A DNA stretch of 64,000 nucleotides, from the NCBI RefSeq assembly GCF_004015795.1, contig NZ_ML137218.1, forward strand, positions 62,001-126,000, read 5' to 3'. This DNA comes from Falsirhodobacter deserti (GTDB lineage: Bacteria > Pseudomonadota > Alphaproteobacteria > Rhodobacterales > Rhodobacteraceae). Both the position numbers and the translations under genes were made by a program. The notes below the pieces were generated by a model. It did not search any database, was not told the origin of the DNA, and worked only from the letters and a program-made list of their open reading frames with translations. Shown piece by piece: positions 1 to 8,113 of this stretch (the first letter of the stretch is position 1; every line of letters begins with the position of its first letter).

Positions 1-47
1 TCCTGCCGGAGGAGGATCTGTTGCTGAACGGCCTTCGTTCCCGCTGA
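1..47 (+). CDS. C-terminal end of an upstream gene (partial)
   Basis: A frame open from the window edge reads 14 residues ending in NGLRSR and stops at TGA 45-47. It is followed by 48 bases and then the SMP-30 gene on the same strand, so it is probably the tail of the previous gene of that operon. Too little is present to name a family, and a chance open frame cannot be excluded. Confidence 0.3.
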   Translation, partial: LPEEDLLLNGLRSR

Positions 48-95
48 CAGACGCCTTCGCCCACACTATCGTCTGGCGGAGGAGTGGGAGGAAAC

Positions 96-968
96 ATGCA
101 GATTTTCGACGAAACACGGTGCGAGTTGGGCGAGGGGGTCTTCTGGCACCCCGAGCGGGGTCAGGTCTTCTGGTTCGACATCACTCGCAAGCGGCTGCAC
201 ACGCGTACCGCTGAAGGCCATCGGTCATGGGAGTTCCCCGAGATGATCTCTGCCGGGGGGTGGATCGACCACGACCATCTTCTGATCGCTTCGGAAACGG
301 GCCTGTGGCGGTTCGACCTGCGCGACGGCAGCCATGAACGGCTGGTGCCGATCGAGGCCGACGACGACCGCACCCGCAGCAATGACGGCGGACCCGATCC
401 GTGGGGTGGGTTCTGGCTTGGCACCATGGGCAAGAAGGGCGAGACGGGCCTCGGAACCCTTTACCGCTGGTACAGGAACGAGCTGCGCGTGCTTCGCACG
501 AAGATGAACATCCCCAATGCCATAGCCTTCGATGCAGACCGCTCGCTTGCCTATGTCAGCGATACGCCCACCCATACCGTCTGGGCCTATACGCTGGACA
601 AGGACGGCTGGCCCGAGGGGGAGTCGCGGGTATTCCTGGACCTGTCGGACGAAGGGCTGCGTCCCGACGGGGGCACTGTCGATTCTGAAGGGCGCTTCTG
701 GTCGGCGCCATGGGGATTGGGGCGGGTGGCCGTTTACCGCCCCGCAGGGCAGTTCATCACGGCAGAGGAGGTTCCCGCCGCGCGCAGTTCCCGCCCCGCC
801 TTCGGTGGGCCGGACCTGACGACGTTGTTCGTGACTACAGCACAGGAAGGCATGGATGCCGCGGCCCGCAGGGACGAGCCGAAGGCGGGGATGACCTTTC
901 ATGGCAGCGTCACCGTGCAGGGTCGACCGGCGGTCGGGGTGCCGACGCCCCGCGTGGTGATCGGCTGA
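96..968 (+). CDS. SMP-30/gluconolactonase/LRE family protein
   Basis: About 290 aa, the usual length for this six-bladed beta-propeller family of metal-dependent sugar lactonases, which open aldonolactones in sugar catabolism. Visible family features are the N-terminal ELGEGVFWHP with the metal-binding Glu near residue 13, the NDGGPDPWGGFWLGTM block, the MNIPNAIAF block with a metal-ligand Asn, and RPDGGTVDSEGRFW with a metal-ligand Asp. ATG 96 is chosen over an in-frame GTG at 84 because a GGGAGG ribosome site lies just before it. The exact sugar lactone cannot be told from sequence. The stop abuts the stop of the convergent pssA. Confidence 0.88.
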   Translation: MQIFDETRCELGEGVFWHPERGQVFWFDITRKRLHTRTAEGHRSWEFPEMISAGGWIDHDHLLIASETGLWRFDLRDGSHERLVPIEADDDRTRSNDGGPDPWGGFWLGTMGKKGETGLGTLYRWYRNELRVLRTKMNIPNAIAFDADRSLAYVSDTPTHTVWAYTLDKDGWPEGESRVFLDLSDEGLRPDGGTVDSEGRFWSAPWGLGRVAVYRPAGQFITAEEVPAARSSRPAFGGPDLTTLFVTTAQEGMDAAARRDEPKAGMTFHGSVTVQGRPAVGVPTPRVVIG

Positions 969-1709
969 TCACTCGGCCTCGGTGGTGCGCCTGCGATGGC
1001 GCATCCCGCGGCGCAGCGACCACAGGACCACCAGAAGATAGGCCAGATCCAGTGCCAGCAGCGCCTGCCATGGCCATGTGAACAGGATTGCCCCGACCGC
1101 GATGACGCCAACCACGACAAAGCGCATCCGGTCGGACCGCAGCCGCACCAGTTTCAGCGACGGGGTGCGGATCCTGCTGATCAGCAGCCAGCCGACCAGA
1201 ACCAGCCACACCGCGATGAGGATGGGCGGCAGGCTGATGCCGGTACGGTCCAGCGCGATGGGCATCAGCGCCAGCATTGCCCCGGCGGGCGAAGGGACGC
1301 CCGTGAACCAGCCCGGAACGGCCTCGGGGTCGGGTGCCTTGGTGTCCACATTGAATCGTGCCAGCCGCATCACGCAGCAGATCACGTAGATCAGCACCGC
1401 AACCCAGCCAAGGCTATGTCCGCTGCCGAACACCGTCAGATAGACAAGGATGCCGGTTGCCGCGCCGAAGTTCAGGAAGTCGGCAAGGCTGTCCAGTTCA
1501 GCCCCGATGGCGCTTTCGCTGCGCAGCATGCGCGCCACGCGCCCGTCCAGTCCGTCAAGGATTGCGGCAAGGATGATCAGGGCAATCGCCTGATCGGGCC
1601 GCCCTTCAACCGCGAAACGGATGGAGGTGAGGCCGGCGCAGCTGGCGGCCAGCGTCATCAGGTTGGGCACCTGCTGTGCCAGCGAAAGGCGGCGGGGCTG
1701 CTTGTCCAT
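969..1709 (-). CDS. pssA: CDP-diacylglycerol-serine O-phosphatidyltransferase
   Basis: 246 aa integral membrane protein with several hydrophobic helices. The CDP-alcohol phosphotransferase signature DG-x2-AR-x8-G-x3-D-x3-D is complete (D55, G56, A59, R60, G69, D73, D77). It makes phosphatidylserine from CDP-diacylglycerol and serine at the inner membrane. Its ATG shares one base with the TGA of psd upstream (TGATG), so psd and pssA are translationally coupled; together they form the two-step route to phosphatidylethanolamine. The coupling to psd argues for PssA over PgsA. Confidence 0.93.
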   Translation of the reverse strand: MDKQPRRLSLAQQVPNLMTLAASCAGLTSIRFAVEGRPDQAIALIILAAILDGLDGRVARMLRSESAIGAELDSLADFLNFGAATGILVYLTVFGSGHSLGWVAVLIYVICCVMRLARFNVDTKAPDPEAVPGWFTGVPSPAGAMLALMPIALDRTGISLPPILIAVWLVLVGWLLISRIRTPSLKLVRLRSDRMRFVVVGVIAVGAILFTWPWQALLALDLAYLLVVLWSLRRGMRHRRRTTEAE

Positions 1710-2401
1710 CAGTCACTCCGCACCGCGCGCGGAACCTGCTCGCCCGTCAGGCGGGCAAGGACGGTTTCACCCGCGACCATCTTCTGGCCAACCGCGACCA
1801 GCGGTTCCACCCCTTCGGGCAGATAGATATCAAGGCGGGAGCCGAAGCGGATCAGGCCGAAGCGTTCGCCTGCCTGAAGGGGCGCGCCGTCCTTCACGAA
1901 AGGCAGGATGCGGCGGGCAACCAGCCCTGCGATCTGCACGCAGGCGATGTCCTGTCCCGTATCCGTCCGCAGCAGCAGGGCGTTGCGTTCGTTATCCACC
2001 GAAGCCTTGTCCAGCGAGGCGTTCAGGAACTTGCCGGGGGTGTAGGCCATCTTCACCAGCGTGCCGGTGACGGGCGAGCGGTTCACGTGCACATCGAACA
2101 CCGACATGAAAATGGAGATGCGCATGCGCGGCGTCGGGTCCATCCCGAGTTCGGGCGGCGGGGCTGCCGGCTGCAGCAACGAGATGATGCCGTCGGCGGG
2201 GCTGATGACAAGGCCGTCGCCTTGCGGAACATGGCGCACCGGATCGCGGAAGAAGTAATAGCACCAGATCGTCAGGATCGTACCAAGCCATCCCAGCGGC
2301 TCCCAGAGCCAGAACAGGAGGAGGGTGATCACGGCGAAGATGCCGACAAAGCGCCACCCTTCCGGGTGCATCGGTTTCAGGACAACTTCGGACATGCGCA
2401 T
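1709..2401 (-). CDS. psd: Phosphatidylserine decarboxylase proenzyme
   Basis: 230 aa, the short PSD form. Enzymes of this family cleave themselves at a Gly-Ser bond to make the pyruvoyl cofactor; the [10 protein letters not shown] motif about 44 residues from the C-terminus supplies that site. Two membrane-associated hydrophobic stretches lie near residues 20-50. ATG 2401 is chosen because an AGGAA ribosome site lies 8 bases upstream; an in-frame TTG at 2425 would include that site within the gene. It decarboxylates the product of the overlapping pssA gene to phosphatidylethanolamine. Confidence 0.93.
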   Translation of the reverse strand: MRMSEVVLKPMHPEGWRFVGIFAVITLLLFWLWEPLGWLGTILTIWCYYFFRDPVRHVPQGDGLVISPADGIISLLQPAAPPPELGMDPTPRMRISIFMSVFDVHVNRSPVTGTLVKMAYTPGKFLNASLDKASVDNERNALLLRTDTGQDIACVQIAGLVARRILPFVKDGAPLQAGERFGLIRFGSRLDIYLPEGVEPLVAVGQKMVAGETVLARLTGEQVPRAVRSD

Positions 2402-2479
2402 GCGGGTGGTTCCTTTCGGGGGCAATTCCTACCGATAACGTCACTGGGCCCTTGCCCGCAACTCCTCCGGAAATTCTTA

Positions 2480-2491
2480 CTAAATTTATAG
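2480..2491. promoter_or_regulatory. AT-rich element upstream of the siderophore receptor
   Basis: CTAAATTTATAG lies in the centre of an imperfect dyad (TTC...GAA flanks, about 2475-2495) 67 bases before the receptor start. It resembles the CTAAAATAGTC elements at the exbB and siderophore-interacting protein promoters, so it may be an iron-responsive operator. Inference from position and similarity only. Confidence 0.3.
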
Positions 2492-2558
2492 GAATAATTT
2501 GCGCGGTAATTGCCCGGCTGGTAAGGCGTGCACGTTTGTCCTTTCGGAGCATCGCGAA

Positions 2559-4664
2559 ATGTCCCTATCCCGCCCATTCCTTTTGGGTGCCGGCGTAATG
2601 ACGCTGGCCACGCAGGCTGTCGCGCAGGAAACCGTCACGGCCCTTCCGACCATTGTGGTGCAGCGGGAGGATGATCCCACCGCACCTGCGGGCGGGTTTG
2701 TCGCCGCCACTCTGGCCAGCACGACCAAGACCGGCACCCCGCGGATAGAGACGCAGCAATCCGACAGCGTCATCACGGCCGAACAGGTGCAAGCGCAGGG
2801 CGCAAGAACGCTGGGTCAGGCGCTGAACTATGCCGCAGGTGCGTTTGGAGAGCCGTTCGGCAGCGATTCACGCGGCGACAGCCCGCGCCTGCGCGGCTTC
2901 GATGGCGGAAACTCGCAATTCCTGAACGGGCTGAAGGTGCTGCGGACCTTCACAACCCCCGCCATCGAAACCTATGGACTGGAGCGGATCGAGGTACTGC
3001 ACGGGCCCGCCGGCGTGCTGTATGGCGCGGGTAATCCGGGCGGGGTGATCAACCAGATCCAGAAGCGGCCCCAGTTCGCCGATTTCAACGAGGCCGGGCT
3101 GTCCTTTGGCACGAACCAGCGCGTGGCCGCCTTCTTCGACCTGAACCGCATGATCACCCCGGACGTGGCGTATCGCTTCACCGGCCTGCTGCGTGACCAG
3201 AAGGGCGACGCCGACCAGATCAACGACGATCGCGTGTATCTGGCCCCGGCGCTGACATGGAACATCAACGGGCAGGACAGGCTGACCTTCCTTGCCTCCT
3301 ATCAGTGGGACAATCCCGAACAGCTCACGGCCAGGGACACCTCGGTGCTGCAAACGGGGCGCGATCCGCTTGGCCGCGACTTTTATCTGGGCGAGGAGGA
3401 CTACAACCGCTCCGACCGCAAACAGGTCAATCTGGGGCTGGAGTGGGAGCATCGCTTCAACAGCGATTGGTCGCTGAACCAGTCCTTCCGCTACCAAAGC
3501 TTCGACTGGGATTACCAGTGGCTGTATCTCAATGCCTTTGGCGCGAATGGAACGGTGGAGCGTCAGGCCACCCGTCAGCACGAGGAAACCTTGTCGCTGA
3601 ACCTTGATACGCGCCTGACGGGGCGGGCAACAACCGGTGCCGTGGAGCATAAACTGCTTTTCGGCCTTGATATCCGCAAGTCCGATGAGAAGTTGAGCAC
3701 CGAGTTCGGGAATGGCGTTCCGCCGCTTTCCATGTCGGACCCGCAATACGGCGCGGCCATCGATCCGAACTGGTGGTATGTTGCCAACAGCGACCTGACG
3801 TTCCGCCAGACCGGCATCTACGTGCAGGACGAACTTGCGCTTGGCCGTTGGCGCGCCACGCTTGGCCTGCGTCACGACTGGTCCAGCCGCGAAGGAACCA
3901 CCTATAACAATATTGCCGGGGAAACCGACATCTCTGAAAACAGCAGCGAGACGACCGGCCGTGCCGGTCTGTCCTATGTTTTTGGAAACGGGATCGCGCC
4001 CTTTGCCAGCTATGCCACCACGTTCGAGCCGCTGACGGGAACGGATGCGCTGACCGGCGACACCCTGGAGCCCACCACGGCAAAGCAGTGGGAACTTGGC
4101 GTGAAGTACAAGCCGACCTTCTTCGACGGCTTCTTCAGGGCGACGCTGTTCGATATCGAACAGAAGAACGTCAGCGTCCGCGTGCTTGATCCGGCAACCG
4201 GGGCCCCGACAGACCGGCCGCGGGGCAAGGTGCGCTCAAAGGGTCTGGAGCTTGAGGGCGTGGCGGATCTGACCGACAACTGGTCCCTTCGTGCCGCCTA
4301 CAGCTATACCGACGCGGAAACCCGCAGCGGCGATTATGTCGGCCTCGTGCCCGAGAACACGCCGCAGGACGTGGCGAGCCTTTGGGTCGATTACACCTTC
4401 GGCGAGGGCAGCCGGTTGGACGGTTTCGGCCTTGGCGGCGGTGTCCGCTATGTCGGCGAACGATTCGGGGATGCCAGCAACAACTTCCGCATGGGCGACG
4501 AAACCCTGCTGGATGCCTCTGTCAGCTATGAGCGCGAGGCATTCAGGGCCAGCCTGACCGTCCAGAACCTGGCGGATGAAGAGTATCTGGCAAATTGCGG
4601 GCTGTTCGGCTGCACCTATGGCGCGGGCCGCACTGTTGTGGCGGATCTTGCCTATAAGTGGTGA
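2559..4664 (+). CDS. TonB-dependent siderophore receptor
   Basis: 701 aa outer-membrane receptor. A signal peptide of about 23 residues ends in AVAQ. It is followed by a plug domain (about residues 45-155, with the LRGFDGGNSQFLNGL and ERIEVLHGPAGVLYG blocks typical of FhuA/FpvA-like receptors), then a beta-barrel ending in the aromatic terminus VVADLAYKW. ATG 2559 is chosen because it begins the signal peptide and has GGAG upstream; a TTG at 2499 would add a non-signal leader. The neighbouring reductase gene and exbB-exbD-tonB at 41-43 kb complete a ferric-siderophore uptake system. The C-terminal LANCGLFGCTYGAGR block is common in hydroxamate receptors, but the ligand is not proven. Confidence 0.93.
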   Translation: MSLSRPFLLGAGVMTLATQAVAQETVTALPTIVVQREDDPTAPAGGFVAATLASTTKTGTPRIETQQSDSVITAEQVQAQGARTLGQALNYAAGAFGEPFGSDSRGDSPRLRGFDGGNSQFLNGLKVLRTFTTPAIETYGLERIEVLHGPAGVLYGAGNPGGVINQIQKRPQFADFNEAGLSFGTNQRVAAFFDLNRMITPDVAYRFTGLLRDQKGDADQINDDRVYLAPALTWNINGQDRLTFLASYQWDNPEQLTARDTSVLQTGRDPLGRDFYLGEEDYNRSDRKQVNLGLEWEHRFNSDWSLNQSFRYQSFDWDYQWLYLNAFGANGTVERQATRQHEETLSLNLDTRLTGRATTGAVEHKLLFGLDIRKSDEKLSTEFGNGVPPLSMSDPQYGAAIDPNWWYVANSDLTFRQTGIYVQDELALGRWRATLGLRHDWSSREGTTYNNIAGETDISENSSETTGRAGLSYVFGNGIAPFASYATTFEPLTGTDALTGDTLEPTTAKQWELGVKYKPTFFDGFFRATLFDIEQKNVSVRVLDPATGAPTDRPRGKVRSKGLELEGVADLTDNWSLRAAYSYTDAETRSGDYVGLVPENTPQDVASLWVDYTFGEGSRLDGFGLGGGVRYVGERFGDASNNFRMGDETLLDASVSYEREAFRASLTVQNLADEEYLANCGLFGCTYGAGRTVVADLAYKW

Positions 4665-4765
4665 GCTTCTGTCTTCTTGCGGCACCATGTGGGATGCCCC
4701 AGCGGGCAATTTGCCGGCCTGATGTGGCCGGGAAAGGGCAGCGCCATCCTGCCAAGGAAGACCGC

Positions 4766-4794
4766 TTGGAAAATCTTTACGAAAATAGTATGGA
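4766..4794 (+). promoter_or_regulatory. Candidate sigma-70 promoter of the siderophore-interacting protein gene
   Basis: TTGGAA (4766-4771) and TATGGA (4789-4794) are separated by 17 bases. The spacer contains CGAAAATAGTA (4780-4790), similar to the palindrome over the exbB promoter. The predicted start of transcription would leave a leader of roughly 55 bases before the ATG at 4857. Confidence 0.45.
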
Positions 4795-4856
4795 TATCTT
4801 GGCCCAGCCATTGACCGGCATTCCGGTTGCGTTGGCGCGCTGAAGGAGATGTGGCG

Positions 4857-5852
4857 ATGGAAAGAACGACGGCCTGTCTGGATGTTCCCGTTGGGGCGTT
4901 TCTGCCCGGTCTGATCCGCCGTGCAGCCGAGCTGGAGGTGGAGGTGCTGGACACCCCGCGCGGCAAGTCCGTGAACCTGTTCTATGGCACGCTGGAAGTG
5001 ATCGAGACCGGCCTCCGCACCACGGTGGAACTGACCTCGACCGATGGTGCGCATCTTGTGAACCTGCGCGATACGCTGACATGGCATCTGGATCAGGAGG
5101 GCCTGAACCATTGCATCACATGGGCGCGGATGCGCGCCGGTGCCAGCCCCGCCAACATGGCAGTGGGGCGCGTGGTCGGGGCCTCCCAGATCTCTCCCAA
5201 CTTCACGCGGGTGCGGCTGGCGGGTGATTATACTCGGTTCCTGGGAGGTGGGCTGCATTTCCGGCTGCTGCTGGGGCCGGCAGGTCTTGGCTGGCCTTCG
5301 ACCGATGAAACCGGCGGCACCGTCTGGCCCGGCGGCGTGGAGGTGTGGCATCGCCCGGCCTATACCGTGCGCGACATTTGCCCCGAGGGGCGCTGGATCG
5401 AGTTCGACATCTTCCGCCACGAAGGCGGGCGTGTGAATGACTGGGCCGCTGCCCTGACCCCGGGCGAAGAGGTCGCGCTGACCGGCCCCGGCGGCACCGG
5501 CCTGACCGAAGCGGCGTGGGTCGGCCTGATGGGGGATGAAACTGCGCTGCCCGCCATCATCCGCATGATTCGCGGCGCACCCGAAGGAACGCGGGGCGAG
5601 GCTGTGATACTGGTTCCCGAACAGGCCGATGTTCAAGCGGTGGAGTGCCCTGTAGGCATCACCCTGCGCTGGATCTTCCGCAAAAACGGCGACACGCTGA
5701 TCGATGCCTTCCGGTCGATGCAGGTGCCCGAAGGGCCGCGTTACGTTTATTTTGCGGCTGAAAAGGCCGAAGCCGCGGATGCGCGCGAACATGCTGCGAA
5801 GATCGGGCTGAAACGCGGCGAGGTGCATGCGCTGGCTTACTGGGCGAAGTGA
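4857..5852 (+). CDS. Siderophore-interacting protein with N-terminal DUF2218 domain
   Basis: 331 aa. Residues about 1-90 form a DUF2218 domain. The rest is a siderophore-interacting (ViuB/SIP-type) flavoprotein: an FAD-binding barrel (residues about 100-225, with the R-x-Y-T-x-R block at RPAYTVR) and a C-terminal NAD(P)H-binding domain. This family reduces Fe(III)-siderophores in the cytoplasm to release iron. ATG 4857 has GGAG eight bases upstream; the in-frame start at 4827 has none. It follows the receptor gene in the same direction but with about 190 bases between and its own candidate promoter. A separate DUF2218 protein lies in the tonB operon. Confidence 0.9.
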   Translation: MERTTACLDVPVGAFLPGLIRRAAELEVEVLDTPRGKSVNLFYGTLEVIETGLRTTVELTSTDGAHLVNLRDTLTWHLDQEGLNHCITWARMRAGASPANMAVGRVVGASQISPNFTRVRLAGDYTRFLGGGLHFRLLLGPAGLGWPSTDETGGTVWPGGVEVWHRPAYTVRDICPEGRWIEFDIFRHEGGRVNDWAAALTPGEEVALTGPGGTGLTEAAWVGLMGDETALPAIIRMIRGAPEGTRGEAVILVPEQADVQAVECPVGITLRWIFRKNGDTLIDAFRSMQVPEGPRYVYFAAEKAEAADAREHAAKIGLKRGEVHALAYWAK

Positions 5853-5905
5853 CGCCAAAATCGGTGCGCCCTGCTTCGGCGGGGCGATTTCATTTTTTTG
5901 AATAC

Positions 5906-5940
5906 AAAAGAACCCGCAGTCGATGACTGCGGGCTCTTTT
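5906..5940 (-). terminator. Terminator downstream of tRNA-Leu
   Basis: Arms 5906-5921 and 5925-5940 pair almost perfectly (a CCCGCAGTC core flanked by A/T runs) around a 3-base loop. On the minus strand the hairpin ends in TTCTTTT just after the tRNA. The A/T flanks are symmetrical, so it may also stop transcription of the siderophore-interacting protein gene on the plus strand. Confidence 0.75.
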
Positions 5941-5946
5941 GTGGTA

Positions 5947-6031
5947 TGGTGCCCAGAAGAGGACTCGAACCTCCACGCCTTGCGGCACACGGACCTGAAC
6001 CGTGCGCGTCTACCAATTCCGCCATCTGGGC
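5947..6031 (-). tRNA. tRNA-Leu (anticodon CAG)
   Basis: Read on the minus strand the 85 bases fold as a class II tRNA. The acceptor arm GCCCAGA pairs with TCTGGGC, followed by discriminator A and an encoded CCA. The D-arm has AATTGGTAGACGC, the anticodon stem CACGG/CCGTG holds loop TTCAGGT (anticodon CAG), a long variable arm TGCCGCAAGGCG is present, and the T-loop is GGTTCGAGTCC. The long variable arm and anticodon identify leucine (CUG codons). Confidence 0.95.
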
Positions 6032-6173
6032 TGATGTCGTGGCGGGGGTTTACCTATTGGCATCAGGGGTGTCAACGACAAAACGCAACTTTTTTGCAGG
6101 AAGATGACAAGACTTGCCGGACCCTTGTTCGGCGCGTATTTCCAGCATGTGCCAAGACCCGGGAGGAATGGGG

Positions 6174-7154
6174 ATGAGCAAGCTGGTCACGATCTTTGGT
6201 GGTTCGGGCTTTGTCGGACGCTATATCGCGCGGCGCCTGGCCCGCGAAGGCTGGCGTATCCGTATCGCAGTGCGCCGCCCGAACGAGGCGCTGTTCCTCA
6301 AACCCTATGGCAATGTGGGGCAGGTGGAACCGGTTTTCTGCAATATCCGCGATGATGCTTCGGTGCGGGCGGTTCTTCAGGGGGCGGATGCGGTCGTGAA
6401 CTGCGTCGGAATCCTACAGGCCAGGGGCGCCAATAGCTTTGCTGCGGTTCAGGTCGAAGGTGCGGGCCGTATTGCGCGCCTTGCGGCAGAGGCGGGGGTC
6501 ACCCGGCTGGTCCATCTTTCGGCCATCGGCGCCGATGCCAGTTCGGCCAGCGCATATGCCCGCACGAAGGCGGAAGGCGAGGCTGCGGTTCTGGCGGCTT
6601 TCCCACAGGCGATGATCCTGCGTCCTTCGATCATCTTCGGCCCCGAGGATGATTTCTTCAATCGCTTCGCCGAAATGGCACGCCGCTCGCGGTTCCTGCC
6701 GATCGTGCATGGCGACACGAAATTTCAGCCTGTCTATGTGGACGATGTGGCGCAGGCGGCGGTCATGGGTGTGAACGGCCTTGCCACCGGCACGTTCGAA
6801 TTGGGCGGCCCCTCTACCGAGACCTTCCGCGAGCTGATGAGCCAGATGCTGACCGTCATCATGCGCAAGCGCCGGCTGGTGGATCTGCCGGTCGGGCTGG
6901 CCGGTGCGATGGCGGCCGTTCTGGACGGTTTGCAGAAGATCAGCGGCGGCCTTATCACCAACACCCTGCTTACGCGCGACCAGCTGCGCCTTCTGGCCCG
7001 CGATAATATCGTCGCACCGGGTGCGCGGGGTTTCACGGAACTTGGAATCGACTCCCTCGCGTTCGAGGCAGTCATCCCCGAATACTTGTGGCGCTTCCGT
7101 CCGAACGGACAATACGCCCGCATGCGGCCCACCGAAAAAAATCTGAAGGCTTGA
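6174..7154 (+). CDS. Complex I NDUFA9-like NAD(P)-binding protein (atypical SDR)
   Basis: 326 aa. An N-terminal Rossmann fold with the GGSGFVGRYIARRLA nucleotide-binding motif (residues about 8-22) is followed by conserved SAIGAD and YARTKAEGE blocks. This is the pattern of NDUFA9/YfcH-like atypical short-chain dehydrogenases, which in alphaproteobacteria are related to the NDUFA9 accessory subunit of NADH dehydrogenase. ATG 6174 is chosen because GGGAGGA ends six bases upstream. It sits six bases before uppP, so the two are probably cotranscribed; the functional link is not clear from sequence. Confidence 0.82.
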   Translation: MSKLVTIFGGSGFVGRYIARRLAREGWRIRIAVRRPNEALFLKPYGNVGQVEPVFCNIRDDASVRAVLQGADAVVNCVGILQARGANSFAAVQVEGAGRIARLAAEAGVTRLVHLSAIGADASSASAYARTKAEGEAAVLAAFPQAMILRPSIIFGPEDDFFNRFAEMARRSRFLPIVHGDTKFQPVYVDDVAQAAVMGVNGLATGTFELGGPSTETFRELMSQMLTVIMRKRRLVDLPVGLAGAMAAVLDGLQKISGGLITNTLLTRDQLRLLARDNIVAPGARGFTELGIDSLAFEAVIPEYLWRFRPNGQYARMRPTEKNLKA

Positions 7155-7160
7155 TACCTT

Positions 7161-7958
7161 ATGCATGAAGCGCTTGAAGCCCTCTTCCTTGGCGTGGTCG
7201 AGGGATTGACCGAGTTCATTCCGGTTTCCTCTACCGGGCACCTTCTTCTGATCGGTCACTTCATCGGCTTCGAAAGCGCGGGGAACACCTTCGCGGTCAT
7301 GGTTCAGTTGGGTGCCGTTCTGGCCGTGCTGTCGATCTATGCCGGCAGGTTGTGGAACGTGATGCGCGCGGCCCCGCATGATCCGGAGGCGCGGCGGTTC
7401 GTCTGGACGGTGCTGGTTGCCTTTGCGCCTGCGGTGGTGATCGGTGTCATGGCGCATGACATCATCAAGACGGTTCTGTTCGAAACCCCCCGCCTGATCG
7501 CGATGATGCTGATCCTGGGCGGCGTCGTGTTGCTGTTCGTGGATCGCCTTGCCATTGCACCCAAGCATGATGATGCCATGCGTTTGCCGATATGGACGGC
7601 GCTGCGCATCGGCGTGATCCAGTGCCTTGCGATGATTCCGGGCGTTTCCCGTTCGGGGGCAACCATCGTGGGCGCCCTTGCGCTGGGGTGCAGCAAGCGC
7701 GCCGCGGCAGAGTTTTCGTTCTTCCTGTCCATGCCGACCATGCTGGGCGCCTTCACCTATGATTTCTGGAAGAACCGCGATGTTCTGGATGCAGAGCAGT
7801 TCGGCTTGATCGGTCTCGGCTTTGTCGCGGCCTTTGTTTCGGGGCTTTGCGTGGTCCGGTGGCTTCTCGGGTTTGTTGCGCGGCGGGGCTACGCTGCCTT
7901 TGGTTGGTGGCGAATCATTGTGGGAACCATCGCGATGATCTGGCTTACGTTTGGCTGA
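7161..7958 (+). CDS. uppP: Undecaprenyl-diphosphate phosphatase
   Basis: 265 aa polytopic inner-membrane protein of the BacA/UppP family. It recycles undecaprenyl diphosphate to the monophosphate lipid carrier for peptidoglycan and other envelope polymers. Both active-site signatures are present: [16 protein letters not shown] near residues 14-29 and [10 protein letters not shown] near residue 160. The family's usual length and start are kept. It follows the SDR gene closely. Confidence 0.95.
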   Translation: MHEALEALFLGVVEGLTEFIPVSSTGHLLLIGHFIGFESAGNTFAVMVQLGAVLAVLSIYAGRLWNVMRAAPHDPEARRFVWTVLVAFAPAVVIGVMAHDIIKTVLFETPRLIAMMLILGGVVLLFVDRLAIAPKHDDAMRLPIWTALRIGVIQCLAMIPGVSRSGATIVGALALGCSKRAAAEFSFFLSMPTMLGAFTYDFWKNRDVLDAEQFGLIGLGFVAAFVSGLCVVRWLLGFVARRGYAAFGWWRIIVGTIAMIWLTFG

Positions 7959-7970
7959 TGCGGAAACTGT

Positions 7971-8041
7971 GCTGACCTAATTTTCTCCAATCTGGACTGG
8001 ATGGTTAGCGAGCGCTCCATAAATCTTCCATATAGGTCAGC
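7971..8041. repeat. Widely spaced 9-bp inverted repeat upstream of gltD
   Basis: GCTGACCTA (7971-7979) is perfectly inverted as TAGGTCAGC (8033-8041), with 53 bases between. The element fills the 155-base space between uppP and gltD. It could be two half-sites of a regulator, or the base of a long hairpin. The sequence does not decide between them. Confidence 0.35.
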
Positions 8042-8113
8042 GTGAGTGACTTTTTATGGCTTTGGCTTGTGGTAAGAAGGCGGTGACCGCCTTTCTGCAA
8101 GGATTGCCCAGCC

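Noticed and set aside
4236-5990. A 584-residue open frame on the minus strand
   Set aside because: It lies opposite the TonB receptor end, the siderophore-interacting protein and the tRNA, has no family similarity, and its composition is that of an antisense shadow in GC-rich DNA.
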